Shown here piece after piece: positions 22,774 to 33,263 of a stretch of 64,000 bases of DNA. Every line of letters starts with the position of its first letter. The stretch's first letter is position 1. Below the pieces are notes generated by a model. It did no database searches. It worked only from the letters and a program-made list of their open reading frames with translations, and was not told the DNA's origin. The stretch spans positions 186,001-250,000 of the forward strand of contig OZ251224.1 in the NCBI GenBank assembly GCA_965240325.2, read 5' to 3'. This stretch comes from Rebecca billardiae RCC1528 (Eukaryota > Haptophyta). Both the position numbers and the translations under genes were made by a program.

Positions 22774-23401
22774 GCTGCTGTTCGGTCATGCATCCGGCGG
22801 TCCGTACCCCCAATCCCCCATACTGTACAATACTGGTACTTGTACGGTGGTGGTTGGTTATTACTGTGTGCGTCTCTTATTCTTAGTAAACTGTAATCTC
22901 GCCTGCCTGAGCTGTGTGCGTCTCTTATAATTCTTAGTACAGTTTGTACCGTGTACAATACGTACGGTACGCGGATTCAAGGAAATGACGAAGGATGAAT
23001 GATCCGCTCCGCCGACTGTCGTGGCGAGTCCTAGTGCCCAATGGCGGAGTGGCGGCGAGGTGCGGCGGACGTCGCGGGGGTTGCGGGCGCGCGACTTGCG
23101 TCGCGCCATCGTCCACACTCCCGCACACGGCACGCGGCGGCGGCGGGCGGACAAGCCGCCAGGCGACCGACCGGGACGCCGGAGCGCGCACAGGATTGAC
23201 TTCAGGTGCCGGTGGCCGGCGCGACGAGAGTCACGCGGAGCGCAGGCTGCAGCATCTGGGCGACGAACCGGTGGCTGTCACCGCCTGCCACGCCTGCCCC
23301 CGACCACGCCCCGCTGGCCACGGCACGCGCGCGCCTGCCGGGCGCGCGCGCACGCGCCAAGGCGCCCGAGCTGTGCGGAGCCGTGCGGAGCTGTTGCGGC
23401 C
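22774..23401. other. Spacer with short tandem/dispersed repeat
   Basis: The stretch holds two adjacent related units ending TTCTTAGTA-AACTGTA and TTCTTAGTACAGTTTGTA (about 22862-22950), part of a dispersed repeat family, and then GC-rich sequence without a supportable gene. The upstream flank of the GT34-like gene is here. Confidence 0.5.
22897..22950 (+). repeat. Short dispersed repeat, copy 2
   Basis: CTCGCCTGCCTGAGCTGTGT then GCGTCTCTTATAATTCTTAG and TACAGTTTGTA. It shares 24 bp with 21381-21405 and resembles the inverted copy at 52492-52550. A truncated unit lies immediately upstream at 22862-22895. Confidence 0.7.
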
Positions 23402-24367
23402 TCACGAGAAGAAGGGCGCGCCGCACGTGCACGTGCGCTTGTTGCCCTGGCAGCAGCCTTCGAAGAGCGGGTGCCGCACCGCGAACGACGGCGCCCGCGG
23501 CGCCGCCAGCGTCGCCTCCTGCATGCGCAGCAGGTGCGCCGGGTCCCGGCTCGCCGCGCAGTACGCGTGGAAGAGCGCCATCGAGATGGCCGCGTCCGCG
23601 AGCGCGTCGTGCGCGCTGCCGGGCGCGCGCTCGAACGGCGTGCCGCGCAGCCAGACGGAGGCGACGTGGTCCTGCGAGAAGTACGCGTAGCGCCCCTCGG
23701 CCGTGAACACGCGGAACAGCGCCGCGAGGTCGATCGAGCCGCCAAAGTCCTTCCCCTCCGCCAGGCCGAGCCAGTGAATGTCCTTGAGCACGTCCTGCCC
23801 GACCAGCTGCGCGGACGGGGGCAGGCACGCGCGCACGCGCTCGAGGGCGAGCTCGAGCGGCACGCCGTGCTGCTCGATCAGCTCGGCGGACAGCCCGGTC
23901 AGCGGCCCGAGGTACGACGCCACCGGCTTGTCCGGCTTCACGTACACGTTGAGCACCGGGCTGCCGAGCGCGTCCACGATCCCGATGTGCGCGATCGCGC
24001 GGTCGTGGTGCTGCACGCCCGTGGCGACGCACTCGACGTCGACGGAGAAGAGCGGCCCGGTGATCTCGGGCAGCACGGGTGGCCGCGGGTCCGGCGCGAC
24101 GCCGCCCCTCTCGCCGCCCGCCTCGGCGCCGCCGGGCGGCAGCTCGTGCGAGAACCGGCACTCCGGGTTGCGGCACTTGCCCTGCGCAAAGAAGCGGCAC
24201 GGCGGCGCCTTGCGCGCCGGCGCGGCGTGCGCGCCGTCCGGGCCGTCCGCGGCGCCGCCCAGCGGCGGCGGGGCCTCGTGCGAGAAGCGGCACTCGGCGC
24301 CCGCACGGCAGTGCCCCTGCGCGTAGAAGCGGCACGGCGGCGGCCGCGCTGGGTTCGGCTCCGCCAT
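23402..24367 (-). CDS. Tandem CCCH zinc-finger / DEDD 3'-5' exonuclease
   Basis: The 321-residue protein starts MAEPNPARPPPCRFYAQGHC. Two CCCH fingers of RNA-binding type lie at the N-terminus: C12-x7-C-x5-C-x3-H30, then a second C-x7-C-x4-C-x3-H around residue 57. A DnaQ/RNase T-like fold follows: Exo I in FSVDVECVATG (DxE, about 109-111), Exo II in LVGQDVLKDIHWL (about 197) and Exo III in HDALADAAISM (about 253-258), so all acidic catalytic positions and the Exo III His appear present. This is the arrangement of REXO1/Rex4-like RNA exonucleases, which trim 3' ends of structured RNAs with two metal ions. A C-terminal CxC motif (TCTCGAPFF) is a small extra. RNA targets are unknown. Confidence 0.88.
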   Translation of the reverse strand: MAEPNPARPPPCRFYAQGHCRAGAECRFSHEAPPPLGGAADGPDGAHAAPARKAPPCRFFAQGKCRNPECRFSHELPPGGAEAGGERGGVAPDPRPPVLPEITGPLFSVDVECVATGVQHHDRAIAHIGIVDALGSPVLNVYVKPDKPVASYLGPLTGLSAELIEQHGVPLELALERVRACLPPSAQLVGQDVLKDIHWLGLAEGKDFGGSIDLAALFRVFTAEGRYAYFSQDHVASVWLRGTPFERAPGSAHDALADAAISMALFHAYCAASRDPAHLLRMQEATLAAPRAPSFAVRHPLFEGCCQGNKRTCTCGAPFFS

Positions 24368-25067
24368 CGCCTGATGACGACGACGTCAGACGCGTGCCCA
24401 CTGCCCACGACGCGCAGTGCCGGGCCGTGGAATTGGCGGGCGCGAATGACTGATCCCAACCGAAGAGGCTCGTCGCCTTCACCGCCGACGAACTGTACGA
24501 CGAGCTTGCAACCCCCATTTAATACTGCATGCGTCGCGGTTCAGTAAGAACGTTTCGCACAACACCTTCACCTTCTGATGATCGTGTTCCGACACTCGAC
24601 AGTAGTAGTTACGACTGTACTTACTGTACGACTGTACATGAAGTATGCCCGCCTGTGTCAGCTCTGCATCAGACTACATCATTGGACATAGCAGTGCTGA
24701 CATATATATGTATATATATATATTCGATATTGATATTGTCGTACTGCTTAGCCTAATTACGACGACGGTTATTAGCCGCTCAGTAGTACGCTTAGTACGG
24801 CTACTAACAGTAGTACTAGTACTAGTACTTGACCTGGAACAAGCCGACATGGTCACATGGCGACAAGTGCTGCGCCACGATGACGGTAGAAATGTGGCGG
24901 CTGCGCTGATGAGCAGGCGAACAGTCTGATCAGCACCGTGTGTCTGATGAACTATCGGCCTCAGCACCATTGGGCACTGCGGCCTGCTCGCCGGCGGAGG
25001 CCCGAGGCCAGGCATATGCGTCGCGTGGCGCCGACAGCGCCGACCCGCGCAACTCGTCAGCACTCAC
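24368..25067. other. Non-coding spacer
   Basis: No supportable gene. A TATATATGTATATATATATA tract occurs at about 24702-24722 and ACTGTAC/TACTAGTACT simple repeats at about 24610-24830. It is the 3' flank of the large helicase gene and the 5' flank of the exonuclease gene. Confidence 0.55.
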
Positions 25068-27612
25068 TCATGGCACGTAGTCGGGGTCGTCGTCGTCGCC
25101 CTTCCGCTTCTTGGGCTTCTTCTTGGGTGGGGCCGCCGCGTCGCGCGCTGCGGCGGCGGGCTGCTTGCTCTTGGCCGTGCGCGCCTGCGCCGACGCTCGC
25201 GCTGGCGCGGGCGCGGCAGGGTGCGCAGCCTGCGGCGGCGGCGGCGCCAGCGAGTCCGCGGGCTGCGCGGGTCCGTCGGCTGCGCCCAGCTCTGCGTCCA
25301 GGTCGATCGGAGTGGCGCTGTCGCCCGCCGAGGGTGCGGGCGCGCCGCCCGCCGCGCGCCGCTTGGCCGGGCCGGCCGCCGTGCCCGCCGTGCCGGCCGC
25401 GCCTGCGCTGCCGCCGGCGCCGCCGCCCTCCGGCTGCTCGGCCGCGGCGGCGGTGGGCGCGCCGCCGCTGCCGCGCGAGACCGCGCCGCCGCCGCTCGGC
25501 GCCGCGCTCGCGTCCGCCGGCGCGGTGGTGCGCGCGGCGCTCGCCGGCGCCTTGCGCTTGGCGGCGGTGCTGCCCGCGGCGCGCGCGCCGCCGCCGCGCC
25601 CGGGCGCGCCCGCCGCCGCCGCCGCCGCCGCCGCCGGCGGCGTCGGCGGCTTGGGCTGCGGGCGCGTCGGCGGCTGCGGCTGCGGCTGTGCGCGCGGCTG
25701 CGCCGGCTGCTCGGCCGGCGCGCCGCCGCCGCCGGGCGCGCACTGCGCCGGGCGCACGCCCGCGCTGTCGAGCGCGCGCGCCAGCCCCGCGAGCGCGCGC
25801 GGCAGGTCGACGAGCCAGGAGGCGCGCCAGATGCGGTGGAACGCCCAGCCCGAGCGCTCGAGCGCGCGCTGCTCGCGCACGCACGCGCGCCACTCGGCGA
25901 GCGTGCCGCCGCTGCCGCCGTCCAGGCAGACGCACAGCCGCCGGTCGCCCGCCGCGTCCTCGACGACGGCGGCCGAGCCGGCCACGCTCACGTCGCACGA
26001 GTGGCGGAAGCCGTGCACGCGGAGCCAGCGCGCGAGCTGCGCCTCGGGCGTGTGCGCCGCGGCCGGGACGAGCGCGCACGCGGGCCCGCCGCCGCCGCCC
26101 TCCGCCGCCGCGCGCGCCGCCCCCTGCCCCGGCTGCGCCGCCGCGCTCCCGAAGAAGCCCACCGCCCACGCGCGGCAGTCGTTTGGGTTGGGCAGCTCGC
26201 GCGGCCCGACCGAGCGGAACAGCACCATCCGGTCCCGCGCGCGCGAGAGCGCGACGTTGTACTTCTGCTCGTACAGCCGGCCCACATGCGGCGCGCTCGC
26301 GGCCGAGCCGGGCGCGGCCACGAGCGAGAGAAGCACCACGTCGCGCTCGTCGCCCTGGAAGGAGGTCGGGTCGCCCACGACGACGCGGTGCCGCGCGAGC
26401 TGCGCGCCGCTGAGCGCGTCGAGCAGCAGCGAGCGCAGCAGCCGCGCCTGCTCGAGGCCGCCGAGCGAGATCACGCCGACCGACGCGGCGCGCAGCTCGC
26501 CGCCCGGCGCCTGGAGCTGCTCCGCCAGGTACGCCACCAGCGCGCGCGCCTCCGCCGGGTTGGTCTTGTTCTTGGCGCGCGCGCCGCCGCCCACGTGCAC
26601 GTCGAGCAGCGGCGGCTGCAGCCGCTGCGAGCGCGGCGGCAGCCGGCGCGGCTGCAGCCGGCCGTGGTAGAAGCGCTCGTTGGAGAAGGCGATGCACGCG
26701 GGCACGCAGCGGAAGTGCTGCGTGAGCGAGACGCGCGCGTCCGCGTAGCACGTCTGCGCCAGGTCGAAGACGCTGCGGCCGGGGAGCAGCACCTCCGCGT
26801 ACGGGTGGCGGCACGAGAGCAGGCTCGACTTGAGGTCGGCGATCGTCGCCTCCGACACAAACGCGGCGGAGGGCGAGACCTGCTTGCCGTCGCCGACGAC
26901 GAGGAGCTGCGCGCCGCGCAGCAGCGCGGGCAGCGCGCTCACGTCCGACTGCGACGCCTCGTCCAGCACCACCAGGTCGAACGAGCACAGCGCGGGCGGC
27001 AGGCACTGGCACACGCGCCAAGTCGGCATCACCCAGCACGGCACGGAGAGCGCGCAGTCGGTGAGCGCGGACGCGAGGTCGCCGCGGTAGCGCGCGGCGC
27101 GCGCGCCGTCGCCGTGCGCGGTGCCGGCGTGGCCCACGGCGGAGACGAGCCGCATCAGCCCCGCGCACGCCTCGGGCGAGAGCGCCGCGCGCAGCGCCTC
27201 CTTGGCGCACGCCGCGACGAGCGCGCACACCGCGCTCTCGAGCTCGGCGGCGAGCCGCTGCGCGGCCGCGCTCGAGCGTGCCGCGCCCGCGTCGCGCTCC
27301 TCGGACGCGCGCAGCGCGGCCATCGCGGCGGCGGCGGCGTACAGCTTGCGCGCGTCGGGCGGGCACGCGCCGCCGTCGCCGCGCGCCGCCGTCGGCGCCG
27401 GGTCCGCCCGGAGCAGCTGCGCCGCCCACTCTGGCGCGCGCAGCTCGCGCGCCACACTCTGCAGCGCGCCCAGCCGGTCGAGCGAGGCGCGCGCCTCGCG
27501 CAGGCGCGCCTGCGCGCCGCTGAAGCGCGAGACGGCCACCTCGGCGGGCACCGCGCGCTCGCCCAGCCGCTCAACCTCGCGCAGCAGGCTGCCCACCGGC
27601 GAGAGCGACTCG

Positions 27613-27654
<42 letters not shown>

Positions 27655-29716
27655 AGCAGCGTGCGCTCGAGGTCGCGCAGCTCGCGGCGCATCGCGCCTT
27701 GCTTCTCTCTCGCGCGCGCGAGCTCGTTGTCGTGCGCGCGCAGCGCGCGGCGCAGCGACTCGACCGCCTCCCCGCACTCGTCCGCCGAGCCGAGCGCGGC
27801 GACCGCAAGCGCGTGCTCCCAGTCGCGCCGCGGCGCGGCGCGCGCGGGCGAGGGCGGGCCCGCGCGCGCGCCGCTGTCGACGGCGCGGCCGACGAGCGCG
27901 GGGAGGCCGTCGGCGCAGCGCATCGCGTCGCGCGCGGCGAGCAGCCGCGGCCGGTGCACACGGCCGAGCCACTGCGCCAGCGCCGCCGCGGGCCCGTGCG
28001 CGTGCGCGCCCAGCTCGGCGGGTGCGGGCAGCTCGGGCGCGCCCACAAACGCGCCCAGCGCCGCCCAGTGCGCGCGCAGCGCGCTGCTGGCGGCGTGCAG
28101 CTCGAGGCTCGCCTCGACCATGCGCCAGCGCGCCTCTGTCGAGGGCGGGCGGGCGGAGACGCGAACCTCGCGCAGCTCCGCGCTCAGCGTCTGCGACGGC
28201 CCGCCCCCCGGCGTGCTCCGCCGCACCAGGCTGAACAGCGAGCGCCGCCCCGGGTGCGCGTGCCAGCGCACCTCGTCCGACACCTCGGAGCGCCCGAGCA
28301 GCTCGGGCAGCTCGGCGCCGGCGTCGAGGGCGGCGCGCAGGCGCTTGATGTTCGACTCGTCGTCGGCGAGCGAGCGCAGCACCGGCGGCAGCTCGACCGC
28401 CTCCCCCGCCTCCACCTGCGCCCCCAGCTCGCACGCCCGGCACAGCAGCGCGCACACGCCCTCGACCGCGCGCCGCGCGGCCGCGGAGTCAGCGTGCCGC
28501 ACGAGGCCGAAGAGCCACGCGCCGTCGTCCGCGTCCGCGCAGCCGGCCGCGCCAGGCTTGGGCTTGGAGCCGCGCCGCGCGCCGCCGCCGCCGCCGCCGC
28601 CCGCCGCCGCCGGCGCGATCGCGGCGCACGCGGCGCCGAGCCGCGCGAGCGCCGCCCTCACCGCCTCAAGCCTGGCGAGCAGCGCCGCCCCCTGCTGCGC
28701 CGAGCGGAGCCGCGGGAGCTGGCCCGCGTCGATGGCGGCGTCGATGGCGGCGGCCTCGTGCAGCGCGGAGGCGAGCTCGGCCAGCGCGTCCGCGCCGATC
28801 CCCTCCGCCTCCGGCGCCACGCAGCGCAGCCCCTCGCCCCAGCGCAGCGCCTCCCTCGCGCGCTCGCGCGCCGCGCGCACACGGTCGATCAGCTCCTCGG
28901 CGGGGGGCGGCTTGAGGGGGTCGATGCGCGCGCCCGCGAGGAACCACGCGCGCGAGGCGCCGAGCCGGTCGGTGGCGGAGGTGGGGAGGAGGAGCGCCGA
29001 CGCGTCCGAGGGCCCCGCGCCGCCCGCCGCCCCCGCGCCGAGCACGCCCGTCACCGCGTCCGCCAGCTGCGTCAGGCTGCCCCCGCCCGCGCCGCGCGCC
29101 ACCACGCCCAGGCAGCGCAGGTGCTCGGGGTGGAGGCCGACAGAGGGCGCGCCCACCTCCGCGGGCGCGGCGTCGGGCGGCGCGGCGGCGTCGAGCGCGG
29201 CGCCGCGGGCGCGCCGGGCGCCCGCGCCGCGCCCGGCCGGCGGGAAGTGCGGCGCCGCCCAGCCGTCGTCCGCCGCCTCGAGCGCGCGCAGCTCGGCCGA
29301 GAGCGCGCGCACGTGCCGACGCAGCCGGTCGGCCGCGGCCGAGAGCTGCGGCAGCGGCGCAGACGCGATGCAGTCGGCGAGGTACTCGACAGAGGCCTCG
29401 AGCGTGCGGAAGGAGGAGGCGTCGCCCGAGCCGAGCGAGACGCACAGCTCGCGCACGCCCGCGGGCAGCTTGCTCCGCAGCACCTCGAGCGCCGGCTCCC
29501 CCTTCGAGGTGACCAGCACCCGCCGGCCGGTCGCGAGATAGTGGCAGATCACGTTGGCGATTGTCTGCGACTTGCCCGTGCCAGGCGGGCCGACGAGCAC
29601 GGCGCAGCCCTGCCGCTCGAGCACGCCGACCACCTGCTCCTGCGCCGCGTTCGACGGGAGCCCAAAGTACAGGAAGTCCTCGTCGTCCTCCTCGTCGTCG
29701 TCCGTCGCCATGCCGC

Positions 29717-29761
<45 letters not shown>

Positions 29762-30893
29762 GCGGCGCGCGGCCGGGCGGCGGCGCGCTCGCGCCGCCCG
29801 CGCCGGCGCTGCCGCCGAGCATGCGGCGGAGCAGCCCGCGGATCACGCCGCCGCCGCCCGCAGCCACGCCACCCGCCCCGCCCCGCCCGTGCGCCGCGCC
29901 GCCGCCGCCGCCGCCGCCGCCGCCCGCCGCCGCGACCGCGGGCCACGCGGCGGCCGCGCCGTCCGGCGGCCGCCGGCCGCGCGGCGGCGGGACCGGAATG
30001 TCGTAGATGCCGACGAGGCGGCCGAGGCCGGCGGTGAGGCGGCCGTGCGGCAGCGCGCGCAGCGCGTCGGCGAGCGCGTCGCAGTCCGCCGAGAGCCCGC
30101 GCTCGCCCGCCTCCTCGCGCGTCCACAGCGCGAAGCCGTTGTGCACGCGCGGCGCGCGCTCGAGCGCGCCCGCGAGCGCGCCGCCCTTGGGCACGCTCTT
30201 CGGCGCGCCGTCCACGTACACGCCGTCGGCGGAGAGGCAGTGCGCGGCGCGGCGGAGGAGCGGCTCCCACCGCGCCTTGTCCGTCGGCGGCGGCGCCGCC
30301 CCGCCGAGCAGCCGGTAGTCGCGCGCGCACGCCTCGAGCTGCGCGCGCGCGGGCGCGAGTCGCGCGAGCCCCGGGAAGGCGAACAGCGAGGCCTGCGCCG
30401 CGTCCGCGAGGCGGACGACGAAGGCGCCGTCGTCGTCGAGCACGAGCTCGGCGGGGATGAGCACGAGCGGGTGCTCGATCGCCGTGTCCGCCTCCATCTG
30501 CCAGCGCACGATGCCCACGCCCGCGGTGAGCTGCGCGCCGCGCCCCTCGCGCAGCGCCTCCTGGTGCGCGCCAAACAGCTGCGCGTACACGGCGCACACC
30601 TGGGCGCCGAGCACGCTCTTCCGGTCGTCGCCCTCGGGGCGGCGCACGCGCACCCACACGGCCTCGTCCCCCGTCGCGTGCTCGCTCGACTCCACGAGCG
30701 TGACGAACGGCTGCCCGGCCGCGTCCTCGAGCTGCGTGAGCCGGCGCAGCGTGTCCTCGTGCAGCACGAGCGAGCCGTCGTCCTTGGAGGGCGGGGCGAG
30801 GCGGAGGCGGTCGGCGTCGCCCTTGCCGTGGAGCTTCGCCACCTCCTTGCAGTACGCCAGCAGCCCGATCAGCCGGTCCTCCGCCTCGGGCAT
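25068..30893 (-). CDS. Hhe-like SF1 (Upf1-type) helicase with degenerate Vsr/MTES_1575-like C-terminal domain
   Basis: The 1,941-residue protein probably starts at MPEAEDRLIGLLAYCKE; an in-frame extension to 31190 is Arg/Pro-rich and overlaps the divergent promoter. The N-terminal region (AQVCAVYAQLFGAHQ, HPLVLIPAELVLDD) resembles the DUF4011-associated lead-in of large bacterial helicases. SF1 motifs are complete: I GPPGTGKSQT (about 434), II VVLDEASQSD (about 1305), III LLVVGDGKQVSP, IV LTQHFRCVPA, V DERDVVLLSL, VI NVALSRARDRMVLF (about 1544). About 850 residues separate motifs I and II. Residues about 1605-1710 match the Vsr/MTES_1575 nuclease shape (CLDGGSGG, SGWAFHRIWRASW), but the usual catalytic Asp and Glu positions look substituted. 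The tail ends in a nuclear-localisation-type KKKPKKRK. I infer nuclear nucleic-acid unwinding. Homology to a bacterial defence family suggests ancient transfer, not proven. Confidence 0.85.
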
Positions 30894-31151
30894 CGTGCGC
30901 GGGCAGGCAGAGGCGCGCGGTTGATGTGTCCGCCGGGGCCGCTTGACCGCTAGTCGTGAGCAGCGCACGCCGCGCGGGCGCTCTATCGCGCTTTTTCGCG
31001 TGGCCAGCTTCCAAGGAAAATTCAAAAATCGAGCCGACGAACCAGACCGGGGCCAACCCGGAGCGCACGGGCGCCCGCCTTGTGCTGACCAACCGTGCGG
31101 GTGGGGGCGCCTTGGCAACTCGCGGGGGGCGGCGCGGCGCGCTGCTAACGT
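30894..31151. promoter_or_regulatory. Divergent intergenic region between helicase and PP1-inhibitor genes
   Basis: These 258 bp separate the two head-to-head start codons, so both promoters should fall here. An A-rich patch (CCAAGGAAAATTCAAAAATC, about 31012-31031) lies in otherwise GC-rich DNA. No defined core element can be named. Confidence 0.5.
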
Positions 31152-31490
31152 ATGAGTGACGCCGCCGCCGGCGGCGCTGGAGCAGCGCATGCCGCGCAGC
31201 TGACGGGCACGGCGACGATCGCGCTGCAGCAGACCTCCGAGCCCGGGGCCTCCTCCGCGCCGCCTGCGGTGACGCTACGCCTGCGCGCGCCGCGGCGGGT
31301 GCGGTTTGACGAGAGCGCGGTGGACAACGAGCACCTGGGGCGCAAGAAGTCGAAGAGCTGCTGCGTGTATCACCGGCGCAGGGCCTTTGATGAGAGCTCC
31401 GACGAGAGCGACTTTGAATGCGGCGACTGCGCACCAGAGGGCGGCTCAGCCGGGGGCAGCGGCCCGGCGCCGAGTGCGCCCGCACAATGA
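31152..31490 (+). CDS. PPP1R11: PP1 inhibitor, PPP1R11/Ypi1 (inhibitor-3) family
   Basis: The 112-residue protein carries the family hallmark block RRVRFDESAVDNEHLGRKKS then KSCCVYHRRRAFDESSDESD. RVRF (residues 49-52) matches the RVxF docking motif for the PP1 catalytic subunit, VDNEHLGRKKSK is the conserved core, and CCVY...RAFDESS is the Cys-containing second inhibitory segment. Length matches the family (about 100-130 residues), so this is a complete single-exon copy. Family members bind and restrain nuclear PP1, with roles in chromosome segregation and glucose signalling in yeast. The acidic tail ESSDESDFE is typical. The N-terminal 45 residues are Ala/Ser-rich and disordered. Confidence 0.93.
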   Translation: MSDAAAGGAGAAHAAQLTGTATIALQQTSEPGASSAPPAVTLRLRAPRRVRFDESAVDNEHLGRKKSKSCCVYHRRRAFDESSDESDFECGDCAPEGGSAGGSGPAPSAPAQ

Positions 31491-31865
31491 CGGCATGGAC
31501 AGCCGAGCGCGGCGGGCCGCGATGTCAAGTTGCGGGGTGATCATCGTGGCGTACCTCGCCGCCCGAGCATTCTCCGGAGATGCGCCGCCGCGCCGCCGTG
31601 GCCGCCCACCGGGCTGGGCGCGCCAGGCCGATGGGCACAGCATGGCGCGGGCGCGCGGCCCGGGCACTGCCCGAGGCATGCTGTGCCCGTGGGCCTTGGC
31701 GCAGCAGCAACCCGTGCGTGTACAACCGAAGCCATTCGAAGTGATGGCTGTGGCCTCTGGCACAGCATGCCAGATGGCATATTGTAGGCGTGGCGAGGTA
31801 GTAGCTCCTAAGAAGCCTCAGCGAGCGAGATTCGGATCGACGATCTGAACCTGAACCACTGATTC

Positions 31866-31926
31866 TACAGTTTATTTGTTTTAACGTGCGTAAGGCTCAC
31901 GGTGGCAGGTTGCCGCGCCATCCTTC
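31866..31926 (-). repeat. 61-bp dispersed repeat, copy 2 (inverted)
   Basis: Perfect reverse complement of 19044-19104, 12.8 kb away. It starts TACAGTTTATTTGTTTTAAC and ends CGCGCCATCCTTC. It lies 28 bp upstream of the 31954-32000 hairpin. Confidence 0.8.
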
Positions 31927-31953
31927 CCACCCGTTCCAGAAAGGCTCGGACAC

Positions 31954-32000
31954 GGTCCGGAGGGGTTTAGGTCGTGGACGACCTAAACCCCTCCCGGACC
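31954..32000. repeat. Strong hairpin with AGGGGTTTAGGTCGT stem
   Basis: The left arm GGTCCGGAGGGGTTTAGGTC (continuing GT) and the right arm ACGACCTAAACCCCTCCCGG (continuing ACC) pair over 22 bp with one bulged base and a GG loop. Its function is unknown; a transposon end, a non-coding RNA stem or a transcription-stop structure are all possible. Confidence 0.7.
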
Positions 32001-32077
32001 ACAGTGGGCGCACGCGGGGCCGCGGCCCGTCGACGTCGAGGCGGTTTACGCGCTCTGCTGTCGAGGAGTTGCTGTTT

Positions 32078-33067
32078 GCGCCGCGCGCCGCGCTGGCGGG
32101 GTGGCCTGGACCCATGCGCGCCTTCGAACCCCCGGCGACCGCGCGCGCATCGGCTTCCTCCGCCTGCGAGTCGCCCGCGACCGCGCCCGCCGCCCGCTTG
32201 GAGTGGGTTGACCGCGCCCGAGCCTGCTCGCCGCCGAGCGCAGGGATGAGTTGAGCGCGGCGCGAGGCGGCGATCGTGGTCGGGCGATCGCATGCGCCCA
32301 TATGGGCCCCATCTGCCACGGCGCGACCGCTTCAGCATGCGTATGTGACGCCACTTGTCATGATTGTCTCATGTCGGGTAGCAGGTGAGCACTGTCGGCC
32401 AGCGTGTCCGCGCGCGCGCGCGCGCGCAGGGCTCTGCGGGTCGGATGCCGCTCTGTGGCGTCTCGTGATGTCTGCACTGCGCAAACTGGGTGGCACGAGT
32501 GGTCCGCATCCGTAGTCATGTGGCGTCTGCTGATGCCGTGTTCGCGACGAGAACTCAAGCAAGTTCTTCTCGACCGGAGTTGCCGTCAGCATTGACGCAC
32601 GTTGCGAGCTGGCAGTGCAGTGAAGGGCATGCCCTTGGTGACCCACGCTGGGCAATACACGGCAATCAGCATGCCCTGGTGCCAACTGTGACGTGTTTCA
32701 GACCCGTCTGGCCCTGCTCAGGCGCGTGCGCGCGCGGACACGCTGGCCGACAGTGCTCACCTGCTACGCGACATGAGACAATCATGACAAGCGGCGTCAC
32801 GTACGCATGCTGAAGCGGTCGCGCCGTGGCAGATGGGGCCCATATGGGCGCATGCGATCGCCCGACCACGATCGCCGCCTCGCGCCGCGCTCAACTCATC
32901 CCTGCGCTCGGCGGCGAGCAGGCTCGGGCGCGGTCAACCCACTCCAAGCGGGCGGCGGGCGCGGTCGCGGGCGACTCGCAGGCGGAGGAAGCCGATGCGC
33001 GCGCGGTCGCCGGGGCTTCGAAGGCGCGCATGGGTCCAGGCCACCCCGCCAGCGCGGCGCGCGGCGC
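32078..33067. mobile_element. Foldback-type element: ~350-bp inverted arms, ~290-bp loop
   Basis: Left arm 32078-32428 and right arm 32721-33067 are reverse complements, about 98% identical where I aligned them (for example GTCATGATTGTCTCATGTCG versus its complement with only scattered changes). The loop (32429-32720) has no recognisable gene. I see no transposase and no clear target duplication. The right arm extends the STAND-ankyrin reading frame upstream to 32826, so Met codons inside it (32826, 33030) are suspect as starts. Confidence 0.75.
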
Positions 33068-33263
33068 CCAAGTCATGTTTCTCTCGGGCCGCACGTCGGC
33101 CACGCGCCACTTGATCGCCATCCTGCCGCCACGAGCCGGGTGCGGGGCGCCTGGAGGCGGAACAACACCTCGTGGAACGGGTGGTCGCAATGGCGGCGCG
33201 AGCGCCAGTTTGCCGGCAATCAATCAGAAAGCGAGCGCATCAGGCGAAGTAGTGCGCGCGTTG

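Larger units (their letters stand above)
31491..33263. other. Repeat and hairpin-rich spacer
   Basis: The stretch contains an imperfect 19-bp stem at 31626-31695, the second copy of the 61-bp repeat, a strong hairpin at 31954-32000 and the foldback element 32078-33067. Short open frames are explained by the symmetry of these repeats. The upstream flank of the STAND-ankyrin gene is its last part. Confidence 0.6.

Noticed and set aside
25221-30953. 1,910-codon + strand frame antisense to the helicase
   Set aside because: Arg/Ala low-complexity shadow of a GC-rich gene. The minus frame contains complete helicase motifs.
30894-31190. 99-codon N-terminal extension of the helicase
   Set aside because: It covers the divergent promoter and overlaps the start of the PP1-inhibitor gene. 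Its sequence is Arg/Pro-rich without conservation signs.
32826-33263. N-terminal extension of the STAND-ankyrin protein from ATG 32826
   Set aside because: The first ~80 codons lie in an inverted-repeat arm whose mirror copy reads the same peptide on the opposite strand (about 32080-32320), so it is more likely repeat than gene. Transcript data could reverse this.
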